A stretch of 64,000 nt of DNA from Lutjanus erythropterus (GCA_020091685.1 CM034595.1:19391564-19455563); one strand, 5' to 3'. Shown: positions 15,363-28,959, numbered from the stretch's first letter. Made by a program: numbers and translations. The notes: generated from the sequence alone by a model not told the origin.

Positions 15363-16614
15363 GTGGAGTTAAAATTCTTTAAGCCTTTAGAAAAATAACT
15401 GTATTTTTTTGCTTTTGCTTTCCACTTCATACTGATGGGGGAAAACTATATTAAATATAGAGCTTACTTTGCTGTGGTCATGTACAAGTTGCAGTAAATA
15501 GAACAAGTTCATACGAGCTCTCGGGGGGTTTCATAAGACCTTCTGGGAAATGAAGCAAAACACAAAATTGGAGTGCAAGTAAACCAGAGACAGACAGACT
15601 GAAGTGGTACAGCAGAAAGTAAATTACAGCACTTCATCACTGAAATATAATGAACTCCACACATAACGTAGGACTTACCAGGTAAGAGTGTTGGAGAGCG
15701 GAGTTTTCTGTAAAAATAGCCTGTCACTCACTGTAAGAGCTTTAATCTGTTTACACTGCTCCCAGCGCTCACTGGATGTGGGTCCAGTTGGCTCGTGTTG
15801 CAGAAGGTAATCAGGACCAATTGATGTGTACCTGAGAACAACCGAGCAGAAACGCGGCGCAATATGTTTGTCACTTCTGTTCGAAAAGTTTCAGTCATCA
15901 GCCTCTAGGATCTTACTTGACAATACTGATGTGAATATCAATGTTGGTGTCAGGAGGATGAGCTCGAGTAGCTCTTTTATTACCTTCCCCTGGCACTTGT
16001 AAAAACAGTTTTTACTCAGAAAAACAACATTGATGTTTCATCATTCATAAAGCTATAGCACTGTGATTTACTGTATGCTGAAAAATGAAGTGACATTGAA
16101 AACTAAAATATTTACTGTCTTGGCTTATGGGACTCGGAAATTGGAAACTGAGATGTTTTATATCTACCCTCGAACTGTCTGCATAACACTCCTCATACAG
16201 CTCCATATAAAACTTCTGTCAGATACACTCATGTTTGACTGCTCAGATTATGCTGAAGGCAAATAAGCAAAGACTTTGGAGCTTTGATTCAAAACCCTCT
16301 GTTGGCTACCTTAGCAGAACAGATTTTGGTGTCTGTAGCATTTCTGAATCCCAACACAGCCACAGACAAGGCTTTATAAAAAATCCCAAGGCACTCACGG
16401 ATGTGGCTGATGGCTCATTAGCTCAGCATTTGAAAGTGGAATCAGCTGGGCTTTTTTTCAAAGAGTTGACTATACTGTCATTAGTTGGCAGGGACTATGT
16501 ATGTCTAATTTTGTCACAGCCGTTGAGCCATTGACAGTTTGTCTCCCACATACAGGAAATGTATAATTGGACCGAGCTAAAACACTGATTGTGACTTAAA
16601 ACCCTGGCATAGTG

Positions 16615-16800
16615 GTGCTTTGTGCTAAATGCTAATAAATGCTCAAGTCAGCAAACTAACATGCACAATAACAATGCTAATATACTGATGTTTAGCAAGT
16701 ACAAAGTGTTAGCATGCAAATATTTGGTTATCATAGTTACACAAAGTACAACTAAGTCTGAATTTCACATTTTTGCAGGTATTTGGTCATTAGGGCTGCA
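16615..16800. repeat. Repeat-like segment rich in ATGCTAA/GTTAGCATG words
   Basis: The words GCTAAATGCTAATAAATGC, GATGTTTAGCAAGTACAAAG and TGCAGGTATTTGGTCATTAG are typical of a widespread fish repeat. The boundaries are uncertain. Confidence 0.4.
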
Positions 16801-17943
16801 CCTGACTCATAATTCTGTTAGTCAGATTTGGCTGATAAAAACAAATATCTGACATTTGTTCATTTTTTTCATCCAGACTATCAAGCATGTGCTTTTTTGA
16901 ACTGACAGATTTTTAAATAGGGTTTGGCAGGATGTTCAGGGTGACTGTGACATGTAGTAAACAAGCTAAGACAGCCCTCCAAGCTACTGTGTGCAAACTA
17001 CACTAATCACGGATTGGAAATGCGCAACCAAATTTTTTGCAAATACCATATATCAAACAAAAGCTACAGACTATATCTGATATAGATATAAAATTCACAG
17101 AGTTTTAAATACTGGCTCCGACAAATTCATATTCATTCATTCATAATAAATTATTAATTTGTATATGAAAAAAATATTGTCTCAGTTTGTCCGCGTGTGT
17201 TGCAGTACTGGTATAATGGGGAATATTATCAATATTAAATATAGCAATCATAAAAAAACAACTAAGAACCATACCTCCAGATGTGATCAGACAGATCTGA
17301 TCATGACACACTGATACCTTGCTTCAAGATACGTTTTTCCTTTAATCAACACAGCCAAAAAAAGAAAAATTTATCCCAACTCCTGAAAATCTGACTTTTT
17401 GAAAACACAAGATGTTTTGTGGACCAGTAATGACGTGCAGCTCTACTCATATTTCATTGCTCTGGGTTTGCTGGACATGAGGTAGCCTCTAAAACTTCCA
17501 CAGTGTTAAATTTGACCAACTTAACAGTAGTTTAAGTGTGAATTTATAGGTTAAATCTCCCTATAGGCCCTGAGGAACAGGATGTGAGTCATAGTACCAG
17601 TGAAATCACCCTGTGTTGATTCAGGCTATGAACAGAGCTTTGTTCACAGCGATGTGGTGTTTGTGTGTGTACACTTCTTAGCTCCAGCTATGACTGTCTA
17701 ATCCTCGCCTCATGGGGAACTGTGTTGACTGTGTAGTTAGTTTTGAATATATTTTGATGGTTTTATGTACCATACAAAGTCTTTTTCCTTTCTTTTCCTC
17801 CCCTGCCTTCACCTGTCTCTGTCATCCCGTCTGCTTTAATCATCTTTTAATCATATTCTTTCCTCTTTAACCGGGCCATGTTTGGCATTATTCTGCTCTG
17901 TTCTTCTTGTTATTAATTCTGCTGTTTTCTCTTCCTCCTTCAG

Positions 17944-18036
17944 CAACTGGACCTCCACTCGTGTCCGAAGCCGATCGTCTTCATCCTACACTCCTTCCTC
18001 TCTGCTAAAATTGCCCGCCTTGGTCTGGTGGCCTGA
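17944..18036 (+). CDS. sntb1: Beta-1 syntrophin, last coding exon (SU domain C-terminus)
   Basis: The exon encodes [20 protein letters not shown] then [10 protein letters not shown] and the TGA stop at 18034-18036 (30 codons plus stop, phase 0). The ending ...RLGLVA, with [14 protein letters not shown], is as I recall for SNTB1. The acceptor CAG at 17941-17943 follows a strong pyrimidine tract. This is the C-terminal half of the dystrophin-binding SU domain. Together the four exons give 657 nt. The next gene, mtbp, ends about 21 kb downstream on the opposite strand. Confidence 0.96.
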   Translation, partial: QLDLHSCPKPIVFILHSFLSAKIARLGLVA

Positions 18037-19119
18037 CCTCTCTAAAGGGATATTTCATCTCCTGTGAAAACAGAAATCCACCTTGTTTTTCCACCTCTCT
18101 GCAGCCCGCATGCAGTACACCACGTCAAACTCTTTCAGTCGGGGACCCAAGCTGAGTGAATGTAGCTTCTATCTGGAAATTGACGTTCTTTGGTCTCCAA
18201 GTTAAAGAAACACCGAAGAAACCAATCCAGATGGGTGAGATGGACAGATTTCTTTGGGATAAACCCTCCCTATAAGGGCTGCATGGGCTGAAGTGTTGAC
18301 TGAAGAACCACAGAAGAAGAAAATATGGACTAGAAGCAGAGGGATGATATACATCCAGACGGAGGGACACATTAAAGGAGCAGATTGGGCATTACTGTCA
18401 CGTCCAGGATTGGAAGGACTGGACATGTGCAGCACGGTTGAGATGAATTTACTTTTAATTCAATCAAAATGTAATGGCAAACTGCCTTCCATTTACCAAT
18501 TATATAATTTATTCACCATTAGCTCTGAAAGGACATTCTGAATTCCACTCAGTCATTTTTCTTCACCAAACACTTGACACTGTGGAAAAACTTTATGCAT
18601 TTGTCTTTGTTAGTGTTCCCTGAAATGTCTTGTTAGCAGTGTCAGCATTCATCATTGAAACCGGGAGGCACAATCGCCCTCACAGTTTCCCACAATGTGA
18701 CAGCTGACTCAAACTCAAAATGTCACAGTATTCTTTTAACAGGTTGCATACGGTGACCATCGGGTGGTCAAACTATTTCAGTGTTTGACTTATTTGACAG
18801 TGATTTGATGTCAGTTCTTATGTATTCAAATATGTGAAAAGTATTGGTGTCAATTAACACTAATTATAAAATTCTCAAGCATTCAGGCTCTTACCACTCA
18901 AAAACAGAAAAAAAAAGGCTTATTGCGATTTTGTCTGTGGTACTGGGGATCCACTGGGAATTTACTTTTGTGTTTCTGATACATGCAACAGAAAATTACA
19001 TATGCATGAAGTTTATGACCAAGATAAAGATGCATATGATTCTTTTATCCCCAACAGTACCATAACAGAAATATTGTCATATTCAGACATACTTTGGTAC
19101 ACACATCACGACAATGAAG
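18037..19119 (+). other. Probable sntb1 3' UTR and downstream sequence
   Basis: No coding sequence follows the stop codon. The first kilobase is not obviously repetitive and could be 3' untranslated region. I cannot place the polyadenylation site. The AATAAA at 19470-19475 falls inside a transposon-like element and is not a convincing signal. Confidence 0.4.
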
Positions 19120-20156
19120 TTTAAAGCAATAATTTGATCTTATAGGGAAATATACTTTTTTACTTTTTTGCCAAGAGTCAAATGACTCTCTGTTAGATAT
19201 AGAGATGTGAAATTCCTCCCCTCTGGACATGGGACCTTATTTCAGAAAAATTGTGCACAGTAGTCAGTGCTGAGAGACAAATCATTTTTTGATCCCATTT
19301 GAATTTTGCCAATAATTACAAATATGATGTCTATTAATTCAAAAGATAAGTTTGCAAGTCAAGAAAGTTTCATGAAATGCAAAAAATGTCAAACTTCAAC
19401 TTTCTTGATTTGCAAAATTAACTTAAATTGACAAACGTGTGTAATTAATAGTACAAGTCAAATGTGATCAATAAATTATTTGTCTCTCAACATTTACAAC
19501 ATGCTCTTCAGAAATAATATCCCATGTGGGACTCCAGAACAGGAGGGACATCGCCTCTCTACAGACAGCAGCTGGTTAGCTTGGTTTATCTTAATGACTG
19601 ACCACAGAGGGAAACAACTAGCCTGGCTTCTTCCAAAGGTAACAAAATCTGCCCTCTAGCAGTTTTAAATCTTAATTTTGAGCACATTATTAGCACATCA
19701 TATTTCATTTGTTTAATCTACACTGTGCTTGCAGGCAGATTTAGCCAGACCAGCTGGCTCCAGACAAACAACTAGCCTGCAAACACATAAATCTGAAACT
19801 GAACATTGAATTTCCCTTTAATTTTTAACCATGGAAACAGCAGTTGAGAAAAGTCACACTACATTGTCCATTTAGTGGCTAGTCTGGAGATTTTAAGCAG
19901 CTCGTTAGCCTAGCTTAGCACCGTCAGTGTTCCCTCCCTAAAACTACCACTTCACATTTTTACACTTTGTTTTTCTTTTTGCGTGTTAAATTAGTGAGCT
20001 TTAGAGGTGATGGATTTGTTACCTTTGGACCCAGTTTCTAGTGTTTATGCTAAGCTAACCAGCTATGGGCCTTATACTGTGTTTAACAGAAAAGATTTAT
20101 GGGTGTCATGACAGCAAATAAGTGTATTTCCTGAAATGTTAAACTATTCCTCTGAC
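19120..20156. mobile_element. Inverted-repeat element of about 1 kb
   Basis: The left end reads TTAAAGCAATAATTTGATCT then GGGAAATATAC. The reversed right end reads GAGGAATAGTTTAACATTTC then AGGAAATACACTTATTTGC, so the termini are diverged inverted repeats. Internal segments are also mirrored: GTTAGCTTGGTTTATC with AACTAGCCTGGCTTCTTCC near 19570-19640, and, reversed, the AGCTTAGCATAAAC and CACCTCTAAAGCTCAC parts near 19990-20060. It is non-coding. Confidence 0.65.
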
Positions 20157-21366
20157 AGTTTCCAATCTGATAAGACATGATGATGCTGTTCACTCCTGCC
20201 TCCTTTACTTCAGGGTGGACAGTGAACTGTTTGATTTAATAAGTGAAATAATTTGAAATTCTGAAGAACTGATCATGTATGCCTGATTAACAGCACTACA
20301 GTAATGTTTTACTCAATCAAACTGCAAAAAAAAAAAAAAACTGCCATGAATACTTCTAATATTGAAAAATGAAAATCAGTCAAACAGTACCACAATCACC
20401 TCATCAAGTATTACTGATCTGTCATTATAGCAGAGTAGCCATTATAGGAGTCTTAAAGCCTGCTGTAGCCAGTGCAGGTCATTAACCTTTTTGGATGTTA
20501 TGCAGCAGATCAGATCTGTAGACAGGGCTGGCTGCCAGGTCCTTTCCTCGTGCCTTCAGATGACTGAGAAGAAAACATTTTAATTTTGAAAGAAATGAAT
20601 CACAGAGATCACAGGGATCAGTTTGGAGCGATAATGTGACTTGTACGATGGCTACTTCACTTTTTGGTTATAAATTTTGTTTCTGCTCTTTTCTTTATAT
20701 CGAACACACATACACACTTCCAGTGACCATGTACACACACACACACACACACACTGTGAACAATGATTTAAACATTGTAATCCTACCACTCTCTAGAAGA
20801 AATATCTGTTTTTTTGTTTATGCTAAAAGATAGTGGCGGTGTTGTAACACTTAAGTTCAGACAACAATCCAGCACTTACTGTTAACCTCAAGTGGAGAGA
20901 AGTGTTTTTGAGTAAAGGCTGCTTTGATATGTAGAATATTCTGATGCCTTCGGCAGCTACTGTACTGTCACTCAGAATGATAAAGCTTAGTTTTTAACTC
21001 AAACAGTGCACATAAATCATGTATTTAACAAAAGTGACACAATGAGTTTGTTCTTATTGTCTCTACTTGTCATTTATTCATTTCCCATCAGCAGCAAATA
21101 CAAATCAGCAGAAGGAGCTTGGAAAATCTGGGTCTTGGGAGAGTTTCAGTTTCACTTCAATCGTATTAATTAAAATGTAAATTACAGCTACAATTTGTTC
21201 TGCCAATGATGCTGGTTCTTAATTATTTTTTGATTTGATATTATTAGTACGATATTAAACTATTCCCCTCTTCCACTTTCAGAACTGGAATGAATTCAAC
21301 CTTGTTGTAAACACACACATTCTCTGCAGTGCTACAAAAACAGGCAGTATTTTACTTTGGGGACAG
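20157..21366. other. Intergenic, nothing recognised
   Basis: Between two inverted-repeat elements. It holds an A run at 20326-20340 and a CA run at 20731-20753. No coding or RNA feature is seen. Confidence 0.7.
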
Positions 21367-22013
21367 TTAAAGGGATAGTTCAGACTATTTGATGTGGGCT
21401 TGTATAAGGGACTTATTGATAGCCACTTTATTACCTTCAGCAGAGGGTGATCAGCACGACCCCACTTTGGACAAGTTAAAAAAGGTCCACCTAAAAAAAA
21501 TCAATATGAATTTAAATATATGCTATATTTAGAATATTGTCCACGCTTTCCTTTGCAGTCAAATATCACACTCTCCAAACCAACCAAACTCCATAGGTGA
21601 AAACAGTAATTTTACCTTGCAAAATATGGAAGCTGCTGGCCGGCGGGCCTCAGCCTGTTAGTTTGTTTGTGTAACTGTGTGACTTTGGTGTTTTAAAAGG
21701 ATAGTTTGGATTCACCATAGTCACAAAATAACACAAAAAAACAAACAGACCGAGGCAGTGGTAGACCACAAACTCCCATGTTCTATGAGGTAAAATCAAC
21801 AATTTCACCTATGGAGTTTGGTCAGTTGGTGGTTTCCCATCAGAAAAGTCTGTCTAACACACAAGTAAAGTGGTTAAATTAGTATGAATATTATATACAT
21901 TTAAACTGGTGTTTTTTTTTAGGTTGATCTTTTTCAGGTGGCTAAATTATGTTTTCCTGCTGACTACAGCTCATACAACCTTACATCAAATAGTTTGAAC
22001 TATCCCTTTAAGA
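21367..22013. mobile_element. TTAA-flanked inverted-repeat element, family copy 2
   Basis: The left end reads TTAAAGGGATAGTTCAGACT then ATTTGATGTGGGCTTGTAT. The reversed right end reads TTAAAGGGATAGTTCAAACT then ATTTGATGTAAGGTTGTAT. Both are bordered by TTAA, and the first 15 bases are identical. Internally, CTCCATAGGTGAAAACAG near 21590 is mirrored by TTTCACCTATGGAG near 21805, so most of the 650 bp can fold back. There is no transposase. Confidence 0.85.
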
Positions 22014-22234
22014 TGAAAGGTGGTGAACTAATTTACTGTGCATTAGTGACACTTGAGCTTGATTTGAGACGTGTTTTATTGACCAGCTCAGCAGAAAGGA
22101 TTCATGTGTCTGTAGCCGAAGAGCTTGTGAGTAATTAAGATTTAGGCAGAGCTTAACACAATCGTAACTCTTTGACACTGTTTACTTGGCTGCTAGGTAA
22201 TGAGCTGGCATCCTGTCCCTCTCCCTCCCTCCTT

Positions 22235-22262
22235 CACACACACACACACACACACACACACA
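22235..22262. repeat. (CA)n microsatellite
   Basis: About fourteen CA units after a CT/CCT-rich stretch. Confidence 0.9.
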
Positions 22263-22831
22263 AGCAGATGGATGGACACATTCATGTTATTGAGGGTAAT
22301 GAGTTTAGACCTCAAACACAGGCATAACTCTTGACATTGTTTACTAGTTGACATTGTTTAACCGCAGATTTTTCCCACCTCTTTGTGTTTCCCTTCTGTT
22401 CAGGTCATTATTGATCGTCAGGCTCTCAGTGGGACACTAAACGTCTGCAGAAAGACAGAAATTGTTGCATCATGTGAGAGAAAAACAAAACAAAAAAAAA
22501 CTCTCTTCAGGTCAATTTTCCCACTGAGACAGACAGACAAAGCTGTGCTTGTGCCAAACATACACACAAGTGGTTCAACACTGTTACTGTTGAAATTTTA
22601 AACCAGACGACAATGCACAAGAGCAAGAGACAGAGAGCACCATATTGACTAAGACTGTCAGCTTTTCATTTTGAGAGGCTGGACAAGAGCCAGATCAATT
22701 AGCAATCTGCCATAAACTGTGAGTGTGTGTGTGTAAGAGCTAATAAATGTACAAAGATGTGTTCATGTGCACACAATGAATACCCCTCTCAGTGACATGC
22801 AAATACATTCCACTAAGGTTGTTTATTTGTT

Positions 22832-22834
<3 letters not shown>

Positions 22835-22881
<47 letters not shown>
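22835..22881. repeat. (GT)n microsatellite
   Basis: About 23 uninterrupted GT units. One of the longest pure tracts in the window. Confidence 0.95.
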
Positions 22882-22884
<3 letters not shown>

Positions 22885-23236
22885 TGGGGCTCTGAATGAA
22901 TAGCTTTTCTCTTGGCTCAGTGTCTTGTTGCATTCCTCAGCTGTGGCAGGTCCTCACAGGTTCTGGCTTCCCTTTCTGAGTGTATACCTTTGTGGTTGTA
23001 TACAAGCATAAGGCCTCTACTACATTGTGTGCTTGAGTTTACATCAAAATTGTGAAGGTAATGAGGAAGGGAACAGGGTGGGCAGCAAGAGGAACAAAAT
23101 AGAAAAAGTCCAACATAAACTAGACATGCATTTTATATTTTACAGTAATTTGGGAGCTATCGTCTATTTCCTGAGTCAAAATGTCAAGAAGAAATCTGTT
23201 TTCTGAGTTTGGATCATAGTCTGATAAATAAAAATA

Positions 23237-23305
23237 GACAACATGACACCTCGCTAAAATTGAAGCCAAACAATTTCCTTTGCCCTCTGGTGGCTGGCTG
23301 CAGTA
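23237..23305. repeat. Dispersed repeat, copy 2 of 2
   Basis: Begins GACAACATGACACCTC and ends CTGGTGGCTGGCTGCAGTA. Same orientation as 10969-11037. Confidence 0.7.
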
Positions 23306-24339
23306 TAGACAAATCCGGCGACCGCTTTGTGTGTTCCGCCGTTACTCTCTGTGTCTGCTGGCCGTGTGTAGAAGGGAACCTAAGATTTACAACACTCATG
23401 CAATTTTCTCATGTTTCAATTAAAATGATTGCACCATGTCTGCTGATGATGAAGGTGTCTTTTTGGATGACAATAACGGTCTTCAAATTTTACACAGTGG
23501 TCAGACATTGGTTGTGACAAAGTGCTTTCTGTTAATCTTCTTATTCCACTTTTGGCGAACATCTTGGTCGTCCGTGTGCCCATGTGTATGTGAATATTTG
23601 CACCGTCTCAGACAGCGGCACGCTTCTTGAAGTACAAGGTGGTGTATCTTGCACTCTGTTCTTTTTTTCAAAAGTTATCAGAGCAGCTGAAAGACAGATT
23701 CTTGTTGTCAAAAGTAGCGTTACATAAAAAGTAAAGTTAAAAGTAGAAAATTGTACACTTCTGATGAAAGCTTGCATTCAAATGTGTACATACTGTGGGG
23801 AGATGCCACCACAGCAATGGCAGTTTGTTTACTTCCAGTACTTCCCTGGATTTCATCTATAGGTCACAAATACTGCTCTCTCCATCTTAGCAGATTAGAC
23901 ATGGGCCAAGCTAATATCAAACATCAGACTAGACATCAAATCATTTTTTGTCTAACATGGCTTCTGTGATTTTAGGTAGTTCTTATTACACTAATGTTTG
24001 TTCAAGAGTATTTATTTGACGCAATAAAAAGAGTTTTCACATCATGATTGACAGCTGAGCTCTGCTCGTGATTGAGTCGATCAGATGTATTGGCAGGAAC
24101 TCCAACCTTCATTACTTCCGTGCAGACTCTGGCTCCAAATTATGTCACCGGCACAAGGTGGTTGAGCTCATATCCAGGATATTTTTGCCTTTATTTTGGT
24201 ACTGTTTGAGAACGTGGAGATGTGTTTTCCAATTTTATTCACAGGCAATGTTTCACATACATGTTCAAAAATCATGCATGTTTTGATTTGAGTGTAAACT
24301 TTCTCTCTTTTTATTCTTGCCTGTTGCAACCCACAGTGC

Positions 24340-24460
24340 AATTTTTTTTGGGGGGGTTCTATTATTTTTTGGCCTTTTTGCCTTTATTGGATTGGGTTAG
24401 TTGAAGAGCAGGCAGGAAAGGGGGTCGAGAGAAAGGGGATGGCATACAGCCACATATATA
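24340..24460. repeat. Probable dispersed-repeat fragment
   Basis: The sequence TTGCCTTTATTGGATTGGGT followed by GAAGAGCAGGCAGGAAAGGG and GAGAGAAAGGGGATGGCAT resembles an abundant fish repeat. Boundaries are approximate and no second copy was found in the window. Confidence 0.4.
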
Positions 24461-26759
24461 TGGCACCACCATTGCATGCAATTTTAAGTGAAGTGCAATT
24501 GAGAACGCTTGAATGCGCTTTCATTTGTCATTGCGGCTTCTGTCATCTGTCAGTGAGATGTCATCTGCCTGTGCCCTCTCAGTGGCTCAATCAATGCGAC
24601 ATATCTTACAAGGAGCAGAGGATTGTGGATCAGAATAGCTAGGAAAGCATGTTGGCTTGCCTGCTGTAAAATTTGACTGGATGCAGTAGGACATCCTGGT
24701 ATTTTTGGCATTTAAGATGGACTTAATTAATCCAGCAGGAAATTCTTCACATACTATGTATTGGGATACACTAAATCTTTTTCTGGCATCCTAAATAGTA
24801 TGATAGTATGGGTATTGGAACGCTTCCTTAGTTAGAAAATGAGCCAGAACGAGAGCGAGAGAGAGAGACTGAGCACACAGCAAAGACAGTTTGTGAACAC
24901 AAAACAACAAAACTAAATAGGAAGTGAAACCCACTAGGGGTAGGCTACTTGTTGCAGGTTTGCTATTGTTGATACTGCCAGTTTCAGTACAGATTAAAAG
25001 GGGATGAGATGAAGACCATGTTGTTCAAACCAAATCACTACTGCACTAAATTCCAGGGCGTCCAGTATGCTGTATTCCAGCTAGCTCAAGTTGTGGCTTA
25101 AGATGTCTCTGTTTTTGTCTTAAGAGGAAATAAAATTCAGTGATTTAGTGTGTCCGATGCACAATGCAGGTGGTCCTCACTCTTAGTCAAGCATCACATG
25201 CAAATCCTCAAACTGTACAGACTCATGTGAAATACCTTCATCTTCCTCATACTAACCACATTCATAAAGGCTTACTCAAAGTTCCCAGTGTAGGTACACT
25301 GAACCTTTCTCTCAGTGTGATATGCTCCACAAATCTCATAATAAAGTTCATAGTAGCTCCAGTAATACTCTATCCGAGGTGTCCCTTTATCATGAGACAG
25401 GGTTGCAGACATCCACAATAAGTCTATTTCCTCACTCAACTTGCAAGTCATGGCTAAAAAGCTGTCACACCCTGGGCTGTCTGCAGGCGTACAAATAAAA
25501 TTCTCTTGCTCAAGCTTTTTTCTAACCCGACAGTGCTTGAGTCATGGACTCTGTCACAGCATAACAATAGGCATAAAACACGCATTGAAGTTTCTCAATA
25601 TGTTGTATAATTGGTGAGTTAAACCAGCTGTTGCTAGGACTGACTTGTAGCTAGGCAGCACAGCATTATGGCTCAATTCAGATTAGTAGCTATAAAATAT
25701 TTAAGGAAGTATTAATTGATTTTTATGGTCACCTGGTGATAGCACAACAAATTTCAGATATTGATATGTCAAACATTTGTTTATTTAAGTGTCCATAAGA
25801 TACGGAGCAACATTAGCATTCATTTAGTAAGTTTGTCCTTTTAAAGGCTCCTTTATACTAGTAAAGCCAATATTCATAAATGAAAAATGTCTGGAGACAT
25901 TTCTGATGTACATCATTTTTGAAATGTATCAATTTTTTACATTTTATAACACATTTTAAAAGAGCCAAGGAAATGGGGCAAAGACTTAAGACACACTGGG
26001 GTCCAACCTGTTTTCTGCATGTGACTGTAATTAAATATAGTAAAGCACAAAAGGAAAATACAGTATGTCCCTGAGACGCTTGGTTCTGACAGCAAAGTAG
26101 CCTGCTGAAAAATTAATATAGTATTTGATTTATTATTTTATCCTTTATTTAACTGGGTAAAAACCTAATTGAGATTAAAATCTCCTTTTCAAGAGTGACC
26201 TAGGGCTGTGACAGTAGTCATCTCCTATTTTCCTCATCTCTGTAATTATTTCATCCTCTTGTTCTTTTTCTTCTATACAGGCTGTTCCATCTACCTGTAT
26301 GTACTTTATAATTACATGTTTATTTTTTCTTTGTTCAGTTTTGTTGCCCTTGTTCTTGGCTGTATGTCTGTTTCTGTCTTCTTCAAAACTGTTTTTGGAA
26401 CTGTGTGTAACATTGAGAGCAATGAAAAACCAGAGTCATAATAGAAAACTAGCCTGAGGAACTGCACTGCTCAGAACCAAATGGTGTTTCTGTGGTGGCG
26501 CTGCTGCTACCTAACCTGACACGCCAGATGGTTTGTTACACAGGTGATATACAATTTAAAATGCTGTAAGAAGGAAGTTCTGGTGTGCAGACTCAGTTTT
26601 ATACTTGTGTTACACAGAACCATCTGGGAAGCCGTCCATTGAAACTGTTTGGAAAAGGGCAGGTGCTTAAAGAAAAAGAAAACACTGGCATGTGATTGGA
26701 TGAACCTGGCATGTCGAACAATGTCGAACATCACCAGTCATATGAACACACACTAACCG

Positions 26760-26963
26760 AAGCCAGCTGGAAGAAAAATTAAAAACATTTTTTCCATCAA
26801 TAAAAGCCATCAGTCCTTCTCTTTGCTCTTCTTTCATTGAAGAAATACTCTCCAGTTCTGATATAACTGATGCTATCACAGTATCTACGCTAACATCTTT
26901 AGGAGCCGCTATTCTTTGTTCGAGATGAGTCGATTCCATGGACGCATTGTGGTGGCGGCACAC
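26760..26963 (-). pseudogene. Possible helicase-like fragment (broken)
   Basis: An open frame on the - strand reads, in parts, VDTVIASVISELESISSMKE and EQREGLMAFIDGKNVFNF. The pattern 'x-K-x-EQ-x-x-(A/G)-(L/M)-x-x-F-(I/V)-x-G-(K)-(D/N)-V-F' recalls the Q-motif region of RecQ-type helicase copies common in fish repeats, where a Walker A motif should follow. Here the following residues lack the G-x-G-K-S signature, so if the match is right the copy is broken. Nearby sequence (26515-26730) looks like repeat DNA. It could instead be chance. Confidence 0.3.
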
Positions 26964-28930
26964 CTAAAACCAAGACCATAGCTGCCAGTAGTCCGTCCAA
27001 GGATGCAGATTGGCCTGCACCATCTCTGGTGCAAATGCAAACAGATAGCTTGAAGCCTGGCAAGATGGATTCTCTTGTGACCTCACAAATCCAGCTGCCT
27101 TGCAAGGTAAGCTCCCACCATCTTTCTACACTGAGTTTGCAGAAATGGCGCAAAAACAGCTGTAATCAGAAAGCAGTGTGATTTTTTTCTCTCCTGGTTC
27201 AAAGAGAGAGGGAGAGAGAGGGAAAAGGAAAGCATGCTGGGAAAACAGGTTCTGTCATGCACACGTGCTGTTCAAGCAGCCAGTGTGGTTTGGCCTCTAG
27301 AACTATATGTCACACATTAAGTCCTGAAATCACCTTAAATCTGGTTCAATTGGACAACAAGCACTGGATCAAGCTCTGAGTCAACGAAATAAACCTTTAA
27401 ATCAATCCAAAGAACCAAACTTTGGAATCAAAATTAGTTTCTCTACTGTTCTCTTTGATGCAGCAACATTCTGAGCTCCTAAATGTTTGATTGGAAACTG
27501 GATATTCCTAATTGGTAGTAAAAAAAAATATATATATATAGAACACAGATGATAACATTAAGTTAGCCAGATCAGTTCTTTTTTTCAAATTTCTTTGTTA
27601 AGCATATCTTTATAGAGTGTATTTCTTTAATGTTCGATTCACTTTAAGTCTGATTATCTTCTGAGTGTCATTCTTCATGTTTGGCAGATATAAGCTCTTT
27701 GTACAATTTGACCATAACAAAGCTTTGTGACAAATGTGATGCTGTGTTTTGGTCTCCAGCTGCGATTCATCATCAACCTCCTGGCTCTGCCACCAGACCA
27801 TCTCATTAGTGTTGGGCACAAATCAAGCTCAAGAAAACAGATTCCAATCAGTGGACGCTCAAGATGCTATTCTTTGACTCTGACAACACTTATTTTATCT
27901 TTAATCTTCCTTGTCTTGGAGAACAACAAATTACTCCACTGGCAACAGCTTCTACATAGTCTCTGGATGAATTTGTGAAAACGATAGGTGGTTAAACAGG
28001 CAGAAGCTGCCAGTGAAAGGTGACTCCATAATTCAGGAAAATGAGATGAAAAGAAGAAGGTTCAAAGATCTCTTGAAGGCGATGCTCAAATGGGATGAGA
28101 AACAGAAAATTACCTCTGCATGGTACTAAGATCTGTTTTTTTTTTTTTTTTTTTATAAGAGCAATACAGAATGGCTGAAGCTATAGACAGATACCTATTG
28201 TGCCTGTGATTATTTCTATGTCTGTATTCAGTCAACAACACTAGTGAAACGCTACCATCACGTGCCATCATGGTTTGGCCTGCAGTCCTTACATACAGAA
28301 CACACCTTTTCAAGAAACAGATTCCAATCAGTTAATTCTCACAGTACTATACCCATTCTTTCAGTTTTACAATAGTTGTCTCATTCTCTCGTCTTATTTA
28401 AATTAAAGGTCCACTGCAACTCCTACACTTAATCAGTTAAATTTAATGGCATGTATATGTAGCGCTGTGGAGAGAGGTCCGGCTATGCAAGCCTAATATA
28501 CAAATACCTACTTTTACTTCAGTAACTGGCGCTTCCTGGACCTGGATCAGTGTCCTCTCTACCACAGCTTTAAGTGTCTGTATCTAGTGCACAGATCCCT
28601 CCTAAGTCCTGCCTCTTTTTGTTTTTGCTATGTTCTCCATTAACAGTCGAGCAAGCTTTGTACTTCGGTCGACTCTTTTCCTTTCTAGCTAGCTAATGAC
28701 TGATGTATTTTGCCCAGATGGTTAGCTGGAATTTTGTTAACATTAGCTAATTTAAGATGTGAATGTATATTTCTTTTATTATTATGTTTTATTTATTTTA
28801 ACAATAATCAGTTTTTTTCTTTTTTATTATAGAGTAGCATAGCATATAGTATAGGAAACAGGAAATGGGAAAGCTGACTGAGGTGCCGTGCTTGCTCAAC
28901 TATTACTGGAGCACTGAGTGAAAAGGGGTG
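26964..28930. other. Intergenic, nothing recognised
   Basis: It holds a TA run near 27528-27541 and a T homopolymer at 28136-28154. I see no coding exon or RNA gene. Confidence 0.65.
28136..28154. repeat. T homopolymer
   Basis: Nineteen consecutive T residues. Confidence 0.85.
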
Positions 28931-28959
28931 GGACTTAGGAGAAGTCACTTGCAGTTTAT

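Larger units (their letters stand above)
14721..17943 (+). other. sntb1 last intron
   Basis: The intron starts GTGAGT and ends CTTCAG after a long pyrimidine-rich tract (17780-17943). It contains a TTAA-flanked inverted-repeat element (14952-15362) with a short tRNA-like piece inside it, repeat-like sequence at about 16615-16800, and no supported exon. Confidence 0.9.
22014..26459. other. Intergenic, repeats only
   Basis: The stretch contains a CA run (22235-22262), a long GT run (22835-22881), the second copy of a dispersed repeat (23237-23305), a repeat-like segment at 24340-24460 and GA-rich sequence near 24850. None of the short open frames shows a recognised family or splice context. 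Confidence 0.65.

Noticed and set aside
19470-19475. AATAAA as the sntb1 polyadenylation signal
   Set aside because: It lies inside an inverted-repeat element and is only one of several chance AATAAA hexamers downstream of the stop.
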